From contig JAXEDY010000028.1 in NCBI GenBank assembly GCA_034104345.1, positions 12,831 to 76,830 of the forward strand: DNA of 64,000 bases, in the 5' to 3' direction. A program made the position numbers and the translations under genes. The notes under the pieces are model-generated. The model searched no databases. It saw only the letters and a list, made by a program, of their open reading frames with translations, and was not told the origin of the DNA. This DNA is from HGM11416 sp034104345 (GTDB lineage Bacteria; Bacillota; Clostridia; Christensenellales; Borkfalkiaceae). Shown here piece by piece: positions 35,730 through 44,367 of the stretch (position 1 is its first letter; each line of letters starts with the position of its first letter).

Positions 35730-36971
35730 GTGAAAAAATTAGTTATTTTCGACCTTGACGGCACGCTTTTAAATACTTCGGAAGATTTAAACCACTATAT
35801 GAACGAGGCGCTTGAACTTCACGGTCTGCCGCCTATAACGCTTGAACAAACCAAAAAATATATAGGAAACGGCGCGCGGAAATACGCCGAACGCGCGGTA
35901 GGAACTTTTAAAGACAAAACCGACGGCGTTTTAAACGATTACAACCGCATTTACGATTCGAGCGATTCGTCTAAAACCGTTTTATACGACGGAATAGGCA
36001 ATCTTTTAACGAAACTTAAAAAATACGACGTAAAAATCGCTATCGTTTCGAATAAACCGCAGTCTTCGACAGACGTGGTTTATAACAAGTTTTTAAAAAA
36101 ATATAATTTCGATTTCGTTTACGGGCATCGTGAAAACTTTGCGCATAAACCTGCGCCCGACTGCGTGAATTACGTTTTATCCGTTTTGAACATAGATAAA
36201 AGCGAAGCGGTTTATGTAGGCGACAGCGAAGTTGACGCTTTAACTGCGAAAAACTGCGGAATAGATTTTGCGGGAGTGCTTTGGGGCTACCGCGACAAAC
36301 AAACGTTAAAAAAGGCGGGCGCGCGGTGTTTTTGCAAAACCGCCGACGACCTTTTTAATAAAATTTTATTCTACTTCGGGAGAAAGAAAATGAAAAAACT
36401 GTTTAACGAATTCAAAGCGTTCATCTCTCGCGGCAACGTGCTCGACATGGCGGTAGGCGTTATCATCGGCTCCGCATTCACCGCAATCGTTACCGCCCTT
36501 ACAAACGGCATTTTAAAACCGCTTATCAACGAAGTTATTTTTCTGATAAACAGCGGCAAAGAAGCCGAAAACATTTACACGATGCTTCACGCCGTTTATG
36601 CGGCAGACGGCACGCTCGACCTTGCGGCTTCGATTTATATCGATTGGGGCGCGTTTATTAGTTCTATAATCAACTTCTTTTTAATAGCGCTTACCATCTT
36701 TCTTATTATTAAAGTTATAAACAAAGTGCGCGAAACTCTCGATTATAACGAAGTTATGAAAAACAATATTCAACGTAAGTTAGATTCAGACGAAGAACTT
36801 AACGACATCGAAAAGAAATGGGTTAAACGCATGGAAAAGAAAAATCCCGACGTCGTTCCGCACAAAACCGTCGTTGCCGAGCCCGCGGCGCCTGCCGAAC
36901 CCGAACTTTCTTCGACCGACAAACTTTTAACCGAAATTTTACAGCAATTAAAACAAAACGACAAAGCGTAA
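35730..36971 (+). CDS. HAD phosphatase (Gph-like) fused in frame to MscL mechanosensitive channel
   Basis: One uninterrupted 413-codon frame. Residues 1-220 are a HAD-superfamily phosphatase of the phosphoglycolate-phosphatase type: nucleophile motif FDLDGT (Asp8, Asp10), SNKP motif II and YVGDSEVD motif IV. From residue 221 (MKKLFNEFKAFISRGNVLD) the sequence is a large-conductance mechanosensitive channel MscL: first helix with VGVIIGSAFTAIVTAL, second helix LIALTIFLIIKVINKV, and an extended Pro/Ala/Glu-rich tail. The MscL start at 36390 has GGGAGAAAG immediately upstream, so separate MscL translation by internal initiation is likely, alongside or instead of a fusion. No stop codon separates the two parts. 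Confidence 0.9.
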   Translation: MKKLVIFDLDGTLLNTSEDLNHYMNEALELHGLPPITLEQTKKYIGNGARKYAERAVGTFKDKTDGVLNDYNRIYDSSDSSKTVLYDGIGNLLTKLKKYDVKIAIVSNKPQSSTDVVYNKFLKKYNFDFVYGHRENFAHKPAPDCVNYVLSVLNIDKSEAVYVGDSEVDALTAKNCGIDFAGVLWGYRDKQTLKKAGARCFCKTADDLFNKILFYFGRKKMKKLFNEFKAFISRGNVLDMAVGVIIGSAFTAIVTALTNGILKPLINEVIFLINSGKEAENIYTMLHAVYAADGTLDLAASIYIDWGAFISSIINFFLIALTIFLIIKVINKVRETLDYNEVMKNNIQRKLDSDEELNDIEKKWVKRMEKKNPDVVPHKTVVAEPAAPAEPELSSTDKLLTEILQQLKQNDKA

Positions 36972-36994
36972 TATAAAGCCGAAAAAACGACAGC

Positions 36995-37032
36995 AAAAAG
37001 CGCCGCGGACAAAAATCCGCAGCGCTTTTTTT
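36995..37032 (+). terminator. Terminator of HAD-MscL gene
   Basis: AAAAAGCGC-C-GCGGA pairs with TCCGC-A-GCGCTTTTT and is followed by more T. The stem works in both directions between convergent genes. Confidence 0.8.
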
Positions 37033-37046
37033 ATTGTTTAATAATT

Positions 37047-37095
37047 AAAAAGTGCCCCTATAAGCCCGTTATCGCCATTTTGGCAATTTTATCGC
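37047..37095 (+). repeat. Dispersed intergenic repeat copy at convergent junction
   Basis: AAAAGTGCC then CCTATAAGCCCGTTATCGCC then ATTTTGGCAATTTT. Second subtype, between the convergent HAD-MscL and ROK-like genes. Confidence 0.75.
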
Positions 37096-37183
37096 CCCGT
37101 TGCCGAGTTATATCCGTTTATCGCCATAAAGTGATTTTCAACGTGGACGATAGCGCTGCCGCTGGGTTGCAAGCGAATTTGCT

Positions 37184-38551
37184 TTAGCCGATGTCGGTAA
37201 GCGAAGCGGCCGCAATACTCTGACCTACGCGGCGGCTGTTTTCGTCGGGCATTTCGATGCTTACGGACGCGTATTCGGGGAACTCGGTTTTTAAAACTTC
37301 GTTCGCTTTGGCAATAATTATATCGCCGCCCTTGCCGCTGGTTACTCTGCCTAAAAGCAGTAAGTGCTTAATGTCGTAGAATTCGCTGTAAAACGCTATC
37401 GAATAGCCGAGATAAATACCGATGTCTTCGTAAATGCCTTCTGCCATTTTGTCGCCGTTTTTCATTAGCGCCTGAATTTCTTTAAGTTTTTCGGCGGGCG
37501 AAAGTTTTTCGTCGAACTTATGCCCCGCATATTCGGCGAGTTTTATAACGCCGTCCTGCGAGAAATACTTAACGCCGCAACCGTAATCGCCGCTCCATTC
37601 GTCGACCATAGCGCTTTTGTTAAAGTCTACGGGAACAAACGCGAGTTCGCTGAGCCAGCCGTTAAGCGTGCCGTTCAAGTTAATGTAGCCGCCCGCTTCG
37701 CTGGTGCCCATTGCGATGCCTAAAATTCCGGTATCGTTAAGGTCGATAGCGCCGGCGAGAGCGGTAACGTCGCCGTCGTTGGCAACTTCGATGGGTGCGC
37801 CGATTTCTTTCGCTATGTCCATATACATGGTTTTGACGTGCTTGTTAAAATCGTCTTTGGGAACTTTTAAGAAAAGCGAAGCGACCATTATTTTGTTGTC
37901 GATATAAACGCCCGCGCTCGAAACGCCGATTGCGTCTACTCTGGGCATTTTCGAAGCCGCGGTGAGCATTGCCTGCTTGATGCCCTCGTAGTGATATTTA
38001 TAATCGGAATTGGTTTTTGGGAACCATACGACTTCTTCGCTGTAAACGACTTCGCCGTCGATAACCGCGCTTACTTTGCGGTCGCTTCCGCCGGCATCGA
38101 ATCCGATGCGGCAACCGTTAAGATGTCCGCCGATTGCAAGCGAGCATTTCTTTTCGGCGGGGAAGTGCTTGTCGTCTACGCAAACCACTTCGAAATCTTT
38201 TTCGTAAACGCCCGACATAAAGTCGCGGTCGAATTCGCGCGCACCGCCTTTTGAATATGCGGCTTTAATGTGTTCGTAAACGTAATCGTCGCCCGAAATA
38301 TAAATTTTATAACCGCCCGCAACCCACAAAATGGATTTTATCATACGTTCGGCAATATCGAAATTGCGTTTTTTCTTGTTATCGTCGTCGCTTGCGAAAA
38401 TATCGAGCGAATAAACGTAGTTATAGCCGTTGTTGCGTTCTACGCAGATTTTCAAAGTTTTGTGCGCTTCGTTTTTAACCTCTTCTTTGAACGAACGCAA
38501 AGCGACTATCATCGGAACAAAGCCCTTATCGTAACGTGGTTGATACTTCAT
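37184..38551 (-). CDS. Divergent ROK-like sugar kinase or regulator with extra N-terminal domain
   Basis: A 455-residue protein. The last ~300 residues carry ROK/ASKHA features: phosphate-binding GFDAGGSDRKVSAVIDG, then VANDGDVTALAG (the usual ND-x-D-x-AA-x-G catalytic block) and GTSEAGGYIN. The ROK zinc motif C-x-CG-x2-GC-x-E is absent; in its place is DYGCGVKYF. The first ~150 residues (VPMIVALRSFKEEV to FPAEKK) are not part of standard ROK proteins and contain a helical, charged domain. The start is 38551, with AAGGAG 9 bases upstream. The promoter has an operator-like palindrome, and an AraC regulator is divergent, so it is probably induced by a sugar. Kinase activity and substrate are unproven. 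Confidence 0.8.
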   Translation of the reverse strand: MKYQPRYDKGFVPMIVALRSFKEEVKNEAHKTLKICVERNNGYNYVYSLDIFASDDDNKKKRNFDIAERMIKSILWVAGGYKIYISGDDYVYEHIKAAYSKGGAREFDRDFMSGVYEKDFEVVCVDDKHFPAEKKCSLAIGGHLNGCRIGFDAGGSDRKVSAVIDGEVVYSEEVVWFPKTNSDYKYHYEGIKQAMLTAASKMPRVDAIGVSSAGVYIDNKIMVASLFLKVPKDDFNKHVKTMYMDIAKEIGAPIEVANDGDVTALAGAIDLNDTGILGIAMGTSEAGGYINLNGTLNGWLSELAFVPVDFNKSAMVDEWSGDYGCGVKYFSQDGVIKLAEYAGHKFDEKLSPAEKLKEIQALMKNGDKMAEGIYEDIGIYLGYSIAFYSEFYDIKHLLLLGRVTSGKGGDIIIAKANEVLKTEFPEYASVSIEMPDENSRRVGQSIAAASLTDIG

Positions 38552-38625
38552 AACAATTTTCTCCTTGGAAGATTTCGGCAACATGCCTGCCGGCAATTTT
38601 AACGAACCGATTGCATGCCGCTTTC

Positions 38626-38648
38626 ATGCCATAATCATAACATGGCAT
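38626..38648 (-). promoter_or_regulatory. Operator-like inverted repeat downstream of ROK-like promoter
   Basis: ATGCCA (38626-38631) and TGGCAT (38643-38648), spacer 11, lie just downstream of the -10 of the minus promoter. This is where a repressor would block transcription. Confidence 0.5.
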
Positions 38649-38660
38649 CGCCATATTTAT

Positions 38661-38689
38661 AGTATAGCACTTTTTTAATGCCGTGTGAA
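38661..38689 (-). promoter_or_regulatory. Promoter of ROK-like gene
   Basis: On the minus strand TTCACA (38689-38684), 17 bases, TATACT (38666-38661). Confidence 0.7.
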
Positions 38690-38762
38690 TAAAAAAAGAA
38701 CCCTAATTTTTGCACAAAAAGACACTCGATTAAAAAATTATATCCGTTTTTTAAATTTTATC

Positions 38763-38791
38763 TTGCAAAAACGGAAAAAATATTATATACT
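38763..38791 (+). promoter_or_regulatory. Promoter of AraC-family gene
   Basis: TTGCAA (38763-38768), 17 bases, TATACT (38786-38791), divergent from the ROK-like promoter, with about 74 bases of leader. Confidence 0.7.
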
Positions 38792-38871
38792 ATGCACATA
38801 GTTATAAAACGTTAGTCGCCCGCGCCGCTTTTTTAATTTTTGCAAAAGCGGGCGGCGGCAAGAGAGTTTTT

Positions 38872-39774
38872 ATGGAAATTCGCAACGAAAATTATCAGAA
38901 AAACACGCTTAAAAGCGTTATAAAGGTAAGCGCGATTTACACCATTCACTACTTTAAATACGGAAAAAACTTTACAGTTCCCGCCGAAAGGCACAACTTT
39001 TGGGAAATGGTTTACGTCGATTCGGGCGAAGTGGGCATTATAGCCGACGACAAAGAATTCGTTTTAAAGCAAGGCGAGGCGTTTTTTCACCGCCCGAACG
39101 AACTGCACACCATTTACACGAGCGACAGTTTCGGCAATTCCGCCATTATCTCGTTCGACTGCTTAAACCGCGAAATGAACTATTTTGCGGATAAAATTTT
39201 TAAACTGGGCGACTTCGAAAAAACGTTGCTCGGCAAAATAATAACCGAAACGCCCCGCTGTTTTTCGGATAAACTTAACGACGTTTATTTAACCAAAATG
39301 ACAAAGCGCAAAAAAACGCCGCCGGGAAGCGAACAGTTTATTAAAAACAGCATCGAACTTATGCTTTTGTCGCTTTTGCGCGCCGACGGCGAAAAAGACG
39401 GCGTTAAAAACATCACCGAAAACATCGCCAGCCTGCAAACCGACAAAATAGTAAGCAACATAATAGCGATTTTAAAAAGCCGGCTTTATTCGTCTATCGA
39501 TTTAAACACCATCGCCAAAGAACTTTTCTTTTCGAAAACGTATATAAAAAACGTTTTTAAAAAGAATATGGGCATAAGCATAATTCAATATTACATTCTT
39601 TTAAAAATAGAAGAATCCAAAAAACTTATAAGCCAGAACAAATATACCTATACCGAAATAGCCGGCATTATGGGCTTTAATTCGGTGCATTATTTTTCGC
39701 GCTTGTTTAAAGCGCACACCGATATGACTCCGTCGGAATACGCCCGCTCGATAAAAGCCGACAACGTTTTATAG
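38872..39774 (+). CDS. AraC-family transcriptional regulator
   Basis: A 300-residue regulator. The N-terminal cupin effector domain (about 25-110) has a sensor-type motif (FHRPNELHTIY). The C-terminal double helix-turn-helix is at about 200-295: first IDLNTIAKELFFSKTYIKNVF, second YTEIAGIMGFNSVHYFSRLFK with the family end MTPSEYAR. Such proteins sense sugars or small metabolites and act on neighbouring genes. It is divergent from the ROK-like gene, its likely target. AAGAGAG precedes the ATG. Confidence 0.92.
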   Translation: MEIRNENYQKNTLKSVIKVSAIYTIHYFKYGKNFTVPAERHNFWEMVYVDSGEVGIIADDKEFVLKQGEAFFHRPNELHTIYTSDSFGNSAIISFDCLNREMNYFADKIFKLGDFEKTLLGKIITETPRCFSDKLNDVYLTKMTKRKKTPPGSEQFIKNSIELMLLSLLRADGEKDGVKNITENIASLQTDKIVSNIIAILKSRLYSSIDLNTIAKELFFSKTYIKNVFKKNMGISIIQYYILLKIEESKKLISQNKYTYTEIAGIMGFNSVHYFSRLFKAHTDMTPSEYARSIKADNVL

Positions 39775-39816
39775 CCGCTTTTATCCGCTCAAAAACCAAC
39801 CGAAAACGAATATTAA

Positions 39817-39858
39817 AAAACCGCGAAACAGGCGATAAACGACCTATAGCGCGGTTTT
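39817..39858 (-). repeat. Dispersed intergenic repeat copy forming a terminator stem
   Basis: Minus strand GCTATAGGTCGTTTATCGCC is enclosed by ACCGCG and CGCGGT, with T-run TTTTTT on the plus side. It lies between the convergent AraC and aldolase genes. Confidence 0.8.
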
Positions 39859-39914
39859 TTGTTCTTTAATTGCATTTATTACTGCAAGAATTCGGGGCTT
39901 AAAAACAATGCTTT

Positions 39915-40559
39915 TCAGCCGTTGATTTTTTGAAAAAACGTTTTCGCAATTTTTGTTATCTCGTCGTATCTGCCCGCTTTTATAAGGTCCTTTCTTACGA
40001 GTTCGCTGCCCACGCCCAAGCCTTTTGCGCCTGCTTTAAAAAATTCGTGCGCGTTATCCGAAGTTACTCCGCCGAAAACGATAAAAGGCAAAAGCGAACC
40101 GAGCGGAGCGAAAACCGCCGAAACGTAAGCCGCGCCCAATGCGCTTGCGGGGAAAATTTTAACCATATCGGCGCCGCTTACCCACGCGCGCTTAATTTCG
40201 CTAGGTGTGAACGCGCCCGCTATAAACAAAACTCCGCGTTTTTTCGCCGAAGATATTACGTCTTTATCGGCGTCGGGGGCAACGCAGAACCGCGCGCCCG
40301 CTTTTACCGCGATTTCAAGCCGCGATTCGGTTATAACCGTGCCCGCGCCTATTATCATTTTGTCGCCGAAAAGTTTTACGGCTTCGGCAATCTGTTCGCC
40401 CGTTTGTTCGTCGGTTTTAACGCCAAAGGCTATTTCGGCGCACGTTACGCCGCCCTGATAAAAGGCGTTTAAAAGTTTTTTAAGTTCGTCGCCCCAAACG
40501 TCGCGTATTACGACAATTGTTTTATTTTTTAAAATTTCGTTTGCGATTTCGGTGTTCAT
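39915..40559 (-). CDS. KDPG/KHG-type aldolase
   Basis: A 214-residue class I aldolase of the Eda family. The Schiff-base Lys134 (DMVKIFPAS), catalytic Glu42 (TCAEIAF), GAGTV and a GGV phosphate-binding segment (IVFGGVTSDN) are present. Family members split 2-keto-3-deoxy-6-phosphogluconate or related sugar acids to pyruvate plus an aldehyde. No edd or sugar-acid kinase is next to it, so the exact substrate is open. It is downstream of the flavoprotein gene on the same strand, with a dispersed repeat in the 41-base gap. Confidence 0.9.
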   Translation of the reverse strand: MNTEIANEILKNKTIVVIRDVWGDELKKLLNAFYQGGVTCAEIAFGVKTDEQTGEQIAEAVKLFGDKMIIGAGTVITESRLEIAVKAGARFCVAPDADKDVISSAKKRGVLFIAGAFTPSEIKRAWVSGADMVKIFPASALGAAYVSAVFAPLGSLLPFIVFGGVTSDNAHEFFKAGAKGLGVGSELVRKDLIKAGRYDEITKIAKTFFQKING

Positions 40560-40583
40560 AAAATTTACTCTTTTAGTAAATAA

Positions 40584-40610
40584 GTCGGGCTATATATCGA
40601 TTAAACCCCT
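40584..40610 (+). repeat. Dispersed intergenic repeat, degenerate copy
   Basis: GTCGGGCTATATATCGATTA then AACCCC. The core is recognisable but lacks the TCGGCA part. It overlaps the last codons of the flavoprotein gene. Confidence 0.5.
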
Positions 40611-41515
40611 TTTTTATCAAGGTAACCGCAAGCGGCGAACGCAGCGGTCGCCCCGTCGGATATTGCAGTAGTAAGTTGGCGAAAGGTTTTCGCGCAGCAA
40701 TCGCCCGCAACGAAAAAGCCTTCGGTTTTGGTGGGCGTATCGCCCGCAACGGTGAAATATCCGTTTTTATCGAGATCTGCAAGCCCCGCGAAAATCGCGT
40801 TATCGGGTATTTGACCTATCGCAACGAACGCCGCGGGAACGGCGAGTTTTTTAATTTCGCCCGACTTTAAATCTTTATATTCGACCGCTTCCATTTTTTC
40901 GCCGCCCGAAAAAGCGGTAACCGAAGTGAACGGCATTATAACAGCGTTTTCGCGTGCGCGAAGCCTTACTTCAAGCGCTTTGTCGCCGAAAAACTTATCC
41001 GACCAGGTTAAAACGTAAACCTTGCTGCAAATATTGCACAGCAAAAGCGCGTATTGCATGGCGGTGTTGCCGTCGCCGATAAGAGCCACTTCTCTGTCTT
41101 TATAAAAATGCCCGTCGCAAAGCGCGCAATAATAAACGCCCTTGCCTGAATATTTTTGTTCGCCTTCGGCCCCTATATGTTTGTGCTTTACGCCTACGGC
41201 GGCGATAACCGCGCGCGATTTAAATTCGTCGTAGTTTGTTTTTACAACAAATTCGTCGCCGACTTTTTCTACCGAAGTTACTTTGTCATATTCGATTTCA
41301 ACGCCTTTTTCGGATATTTGCTCAAAAGTTTTATCGGCAAGTTCAAGCCCGCTTATTTCGTTTATCGACGGTAAGTTTTCGACTTTAGGCGAGTTCGCTA
41401 TCTGCCCGCCCACCGCTTCGCCTTCGAAAATGCGAACGGTTTTGCCGTTTCTTAAACAGTTAAGCGCGGCGGTCATGCCCGCCATACCCGCGCCTATTAT
41501 AATTACGTCGTCCAT
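40601..41515 (-). CDS. Thioredoxin-reductase-like flavoprotein lacking the NADPH motif
   Basis: A 304-residue FAD/thiol oxidoreductase. FAD-binding GAGMAGMTAA, redox-active CALC (Cys130, Cys133, followed by DG) and second dinucleotide motif GDGNTA are present, as is the C-terminal FAD motif AGDCCAKTFRQL. The HRRxxFR element that holds the NADPH 2'-phosphate in TrxB is replaced by LTWSDKFFG, so NADPH may not be the donor; NADH, ferredoxin or another carrier is possible. CGGAGAA precedes the ATG. It follows nrdD with its fused redoxin domain on the same strand, making the redoxin a natural partner. Confidence 0.9.
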   Translation of the reverse strand: MDDVIIIGAGMAGMTAALNCLRNGKTVRIFEGEAVGGQIANSPKVENLPSINEISGLELADKTFEQISEKGVEIEYDKVTSVEKVGDEFVVKTNYDEFKSRAVIAAVGVKHKHIGAEGEQKYSGKGVYYCALCDGHFYKDREVALIGDGNTAMQYALLLCNICSKVYVLTWSDKFFGDKALEVRLRARENAVIMPFTSVTAFSGGEKMEAVEYKDLKSGEIKKLAVPAAFVAIGQIPDNAIFAGLADLDKNGYFTVAGDTPTKTEGFFVAGDCCAKTFRQLTTAISDGATAAFAACGYLDKKGV

Positions 41516-41559
41516 ATTATTCTCCGTTTTGTCCGCTTTAAAGCAGCGGCTTTTTACTG

Positions 41560-41597
41560 CACGAAAGTGCCGATAACGGGCTTATAGCCCTGTTTTT
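41560..41597 (-). repeat. Dispersed intergenic repeat copy
   Basis: Minus strand ACAGGGCTATAAGCCCGTTA then TCGGCACTTTCGTG. It lies between nrdD and the flavoprotein gene. The plus side has a T-run (CCCTGTTTTTT). Confidence 0.8.
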
Positions 41598-41658
41598 TGT
41601 TTTTTTTTAGCACTTTTCGTCCGCTATAAATTCAATAAAATTTGCTTTTAAACGACTT

Positions 41659-41697
41659 AGCCTTCCCGAAAATTATTTTAAGGAAGGCTTTCGTTTT
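41659..41697 (+). terminator. Hairpin with plus-side T-rich tail
   Basis: AGCCTTCC (41659-41666) pairs with GGAAGGCT (41682-41689), then TTCGTTTTT. No plus-strand gene lies upstream, so it may instead protect the nrdD 3' end on the minus strand. Confidence 0.4.
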
Positions 41698-41805
41698 TAT
41701 ATTTTGTTTTTTTCTTTTTCGCGTTGCCGATTTTTACCAAAAGTTGCTTTTTCGGCACCACGATTTATCGGCGATTTTACACGCGATTTAAAAGTTAAAA
41801 GTAAA

Positions 41806-44196
41806 TTACTTTCTTAAATTAGCGTCGTAAAATCCGCGAATATCGCTTTCGCCGCGATAGATTTCGAAACTACCGTCGTCGGCGGGAACGATAAGCGTGG
41901 GGGCGTCGGTTATGCCGTAAGCGCCTACCAAACTTATGTTTTCGTTGCAGTCTACGGTGGTATATTCAACGCCGTTTTTATCGAAAATTGCTTTTATCGC
42001 TTTGCATCTGGGGCAAGTAGCGGTGGTAAACAGCGTCATTCCCTTAAGCTCGGCGCTGCCGACCGCCTTTTGTTCGGCATTTTCGTCGCAACGAACGCAT
42101 TCGTGGTGACGGGGTTTATATGCGGGGTTTAAAACGTCGTAAAGTTTACGCGCTTTAAATTCCTGAACCTTGCCTTCGTTCCAATTCTGAACGGGGCGGT
42201 AATAACCGGTGATACGGCTGTAAACTTCGGTGTGTTCGCCGCATTCGGGGCATTTATAAACTTCGCCTTTGATATAACCATGCTTTCTGCAAACCGAATA
42301 AGTGGGCGAAAGCGTGTAATAGGGAAGTTTATAGTTTTCGGCAATTTTTCTTACCAGGTTAGCCGCAGCCTTCCAATCGGGAAGTTTTTCGCCCAAAAAC
42401 GCGTGGAATACGGTACCCGAAGTGTAAAGGGTTTGAAGTTCGTCTTGAATTTCGAGAGCCGAGAACACGTCGTCGGTATAACTTACGGGCAGGTGCGAAC
42501 TGTTGGTGTAATAAGGAGTTTCGCCCTTTTTAGCCGCGGTGATGATGTCGGGATAATCCTTGACGTCGTGTTTCGCCATACGATAGGTGGTCGATTCAGC
42601 GGGCGTCGCTTCGAGATTGTAAAGGTCGCCGTATTTTTCCTGATAGTCCGAAAGGCGTTCGCGCATGTGGTTAAGCACGTTTTTGGTGAATTCCTGCGCT
42701 TTTTTGTCGGTTAAATCTTTTCCTATCCACTTTGCGTTAAGGCAAGCTTCGTTCATACCGATAAGCCCTATCGTCGAGAAGTGGTTTGCGAAAGTTCCGA
42801 GATAACGTTTGGTGTAAGGATAAAGCCCTGCGTCTAAAAGTTTGGTAATAACGGTGCGTTTAACTTTAAGCGAACGCGCCGAAATATCCATAAGGCGGTC
42901 TAATCTCTTATAAAAATCGGCTTCGTCGACCGAGTTATAAGCGATACGCGGCATGTTGATAGTAACAACGCCTACCGAGCCGGTGCTTTCGCCGCTTCCG
43001 AAGAAGCCGCCCGATTTTTTACGCAGTTCCCTTAAATCAAGGCGCAAACGGCAGCACATACTTCTTACGTCCGAAGGTTGCATATCGCTGTTGATATAGT
43101 TGCTGAAATATGGGGTGCCGTATTTCGCGGTCATTTCGAAAAGCAGTTTGTTGTTTTCGGTTTCGGACCAGTCGAAAGTTTTCGTTATCGAATACGTGGG
43201 GATAGGATATTGGAAACCTCTGCCGTTGGCGTCGCCTTCTATCATAATTTCGATAAAGGCTTTGTTTACCATATCCATTTCTTTTTTGCAGTCTTTATAT
43301 TTGAAAGGCATTTCTTTGCCGCCCACTATCGCCGGAAGTTCGGCAAGGTCGTTAGGCACGGTCCAGTCGAGCGTGATATTCGAGAACGGAGCCTGCGTTC
43401 CCCAACGGCTGGGGGTATTTACGCCGTAAATGAACGATTCGATGCACTTTTTAACTTCGTTATAACTTAAATTATCCGCTTTTACGAACGGAGCGAGATA
43501 ACTGTCGAACGACGAGAAAGCCTGCGCGCCCGCCCATTCGTTTTGCATTATGCCCAAAAAGTTGACCATCTGGTTGCAAAGCGTTGCAAGGTGGCTTGCG
43601 GGCGACGAAGTGATTTTGCCCGGAACGCCGCCGAGCCCTTCTTTAATAAGTTGTTTAAGCGACCAGCCCGCGCAATAACCGGTGAGCATCGAAAGGTCGT
43701 GAATGTGAATTTCGGCGTTTCTGTGCGCGTCGGCGATTTCCTGATCGTAAATCTCGCTTAACCAATAGTTGGCGGTTATCGCGCCCGAGTTGCTTAAAAT
43801 AAGCCCGCCTACCGAATAGGTTACGGTCGAGTTTTCTTTAACGCGCCAATCTAACGCTTTAACGTAACTGTCTACTAAGTCTTTATAGTCGATTATGGTC
43901 GATTTGATGTTGCGGATTTTTTCGCGGTTTTTACGATATAAAATATAACTTTTGGCAACGTCGTAATACCCCGCTTCGGATAAAACTTTTTCCACGCTGT
44001 CCTGAATGTCCTCAACGGCGACTAAGCCGCCCTTAACTTTATCTGCAAAATCGGCGGTAACTTTAAGCCCGATAAGGTCGATAATGTCTTTATCATAGGG
44101 CTTTTCAAGCGCTTCGAACGCTTTAATTATGGCGCCGGTTATTTTGTTAATGTTAAAATCTACTTTGCTTCCGTCTCTTTTTACTACCTGATACAT
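41806..44196 (-). CDS. nrdD: Anaerobic ribonucleotide reductase with fused C-terminal glutaredoxin-like domain
   Basis: A 796-residue class III reductase that makes dNTPs without oxygen. An ATP-cone occupies about 1-95 (YQVVKRDGSKVDF). The catalytic barrel follows. A zinc site of two Cys pairs (YKCPECG and ECVRCDE) flanks the glycyl-radical motif SRITGYYRP, radical Gly664. After the normal end, residues 718-796 form a thioredoxin-fold glutaredoxin/NrdH-like domain with CPRC (728-731) and the cis-Pro segment DAPTLIVP. Fusion of the reductant suggests a thiol-dependent rather than formate-dependent enzyme. No nrdG activase is adjacent. AAGGAG precedes the ATG. Regulation by NrdR is evident from three upstream boxes. 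Confidence 0.95.
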   Translation of the reverse strand: MYQVVKRDGSKVDFNINKITGAIIKAFEALEKPYDKDIIDLIGLKVTADFADKVKGGLVAVEDIQDSVEKVLSEAGYYDVAKSYILYRKNREKIRNIKSTIIDYKDLVDSYVKALDWRVKENSTVTYSVGGLILSNSGAITANYWLSEIYDQEIADAHRNAEIHIHDLSMLTGYCAGWSLKQLIKEGLGGVPGKITSSPASHLATLCNQMVNFLGIMQNEWAGAQAFSSFDSYLAPFVKADNLSYNEVKKCIESFIYGVNTPSRWGTQAPFSNITLDWTVPNDLAELPAIVGGKEMPFKYKDCKKEMDMVNKAFIEIMIEGDANGRGFQYPIPTYSITKTFDWSETENNKLLFEMTAKYGTPYFSNYINSDMQPSDVRSMCCRLRLDLRELRKKSGGFFGSGESTGSVGVVTINMPRIAYNSVDEADFYKRLDRLMDISARSLKVKRTVITKLLDAGLYPYTKRYLGTFANHFSTIGLIGMNEACLNAKWIGKDLTDKKAQEFTKNVLNHMRERLSDYQEKYGDLYNLEATPAESTTYRMAKHDVKDYPDIITAAKKGETPYYTNSSHLPVSYTDDVFSALEIQDELQTLYTSGTVFHAFLGEKLPDWKAAANLVRKIAENYKLPYYTLSPTYSVCRKHGYIKGEVYKCPECGEHTEVYSRITGYYRPVQNWNEGKVQEFKARKLYDVLNPAYKPRHHECVRCDENAEQKAVGSAELKGMTLFTTATCPRCKAIKAIFDKNGVEYTTVDCNENISLVGAYGITDAPTLIVPADDGSFEIYRGESDIRGFYDANLRK

Positions 44197-44338
44197 TTTT
44201 TGCTCCTTTAAAGATTTTACGGAATTTCTTCTCGCTCGCTAGTTCAAACGAAAAACTTTTCCGCCCCTTGCCGCGACTTCGTTTTTTGGTAAAGCCCGTT
44301 TTTATCGCGTTTGAAACGAACTTTTCAATGCGCTAACG

Positions 44339-44367
44339 ATAATAACATATATTGTGTCCGCTGTCAA
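44339..44367 (-). promoter_or_regulatory. Promoter of nrdD
   Basis: On the minus strand TTGACA (44367-44362), 17 bases, TATTAT (44344-44339). An NrdR box covers the -10 and spacer. Confidence 0.8.

Noticed and set aside
35730..36971. Treating HAD and MscL as two cleanly separate genes
   Set aside because: No stop codon lies between them in the given sequence, so I report one frame with a probable internal start.
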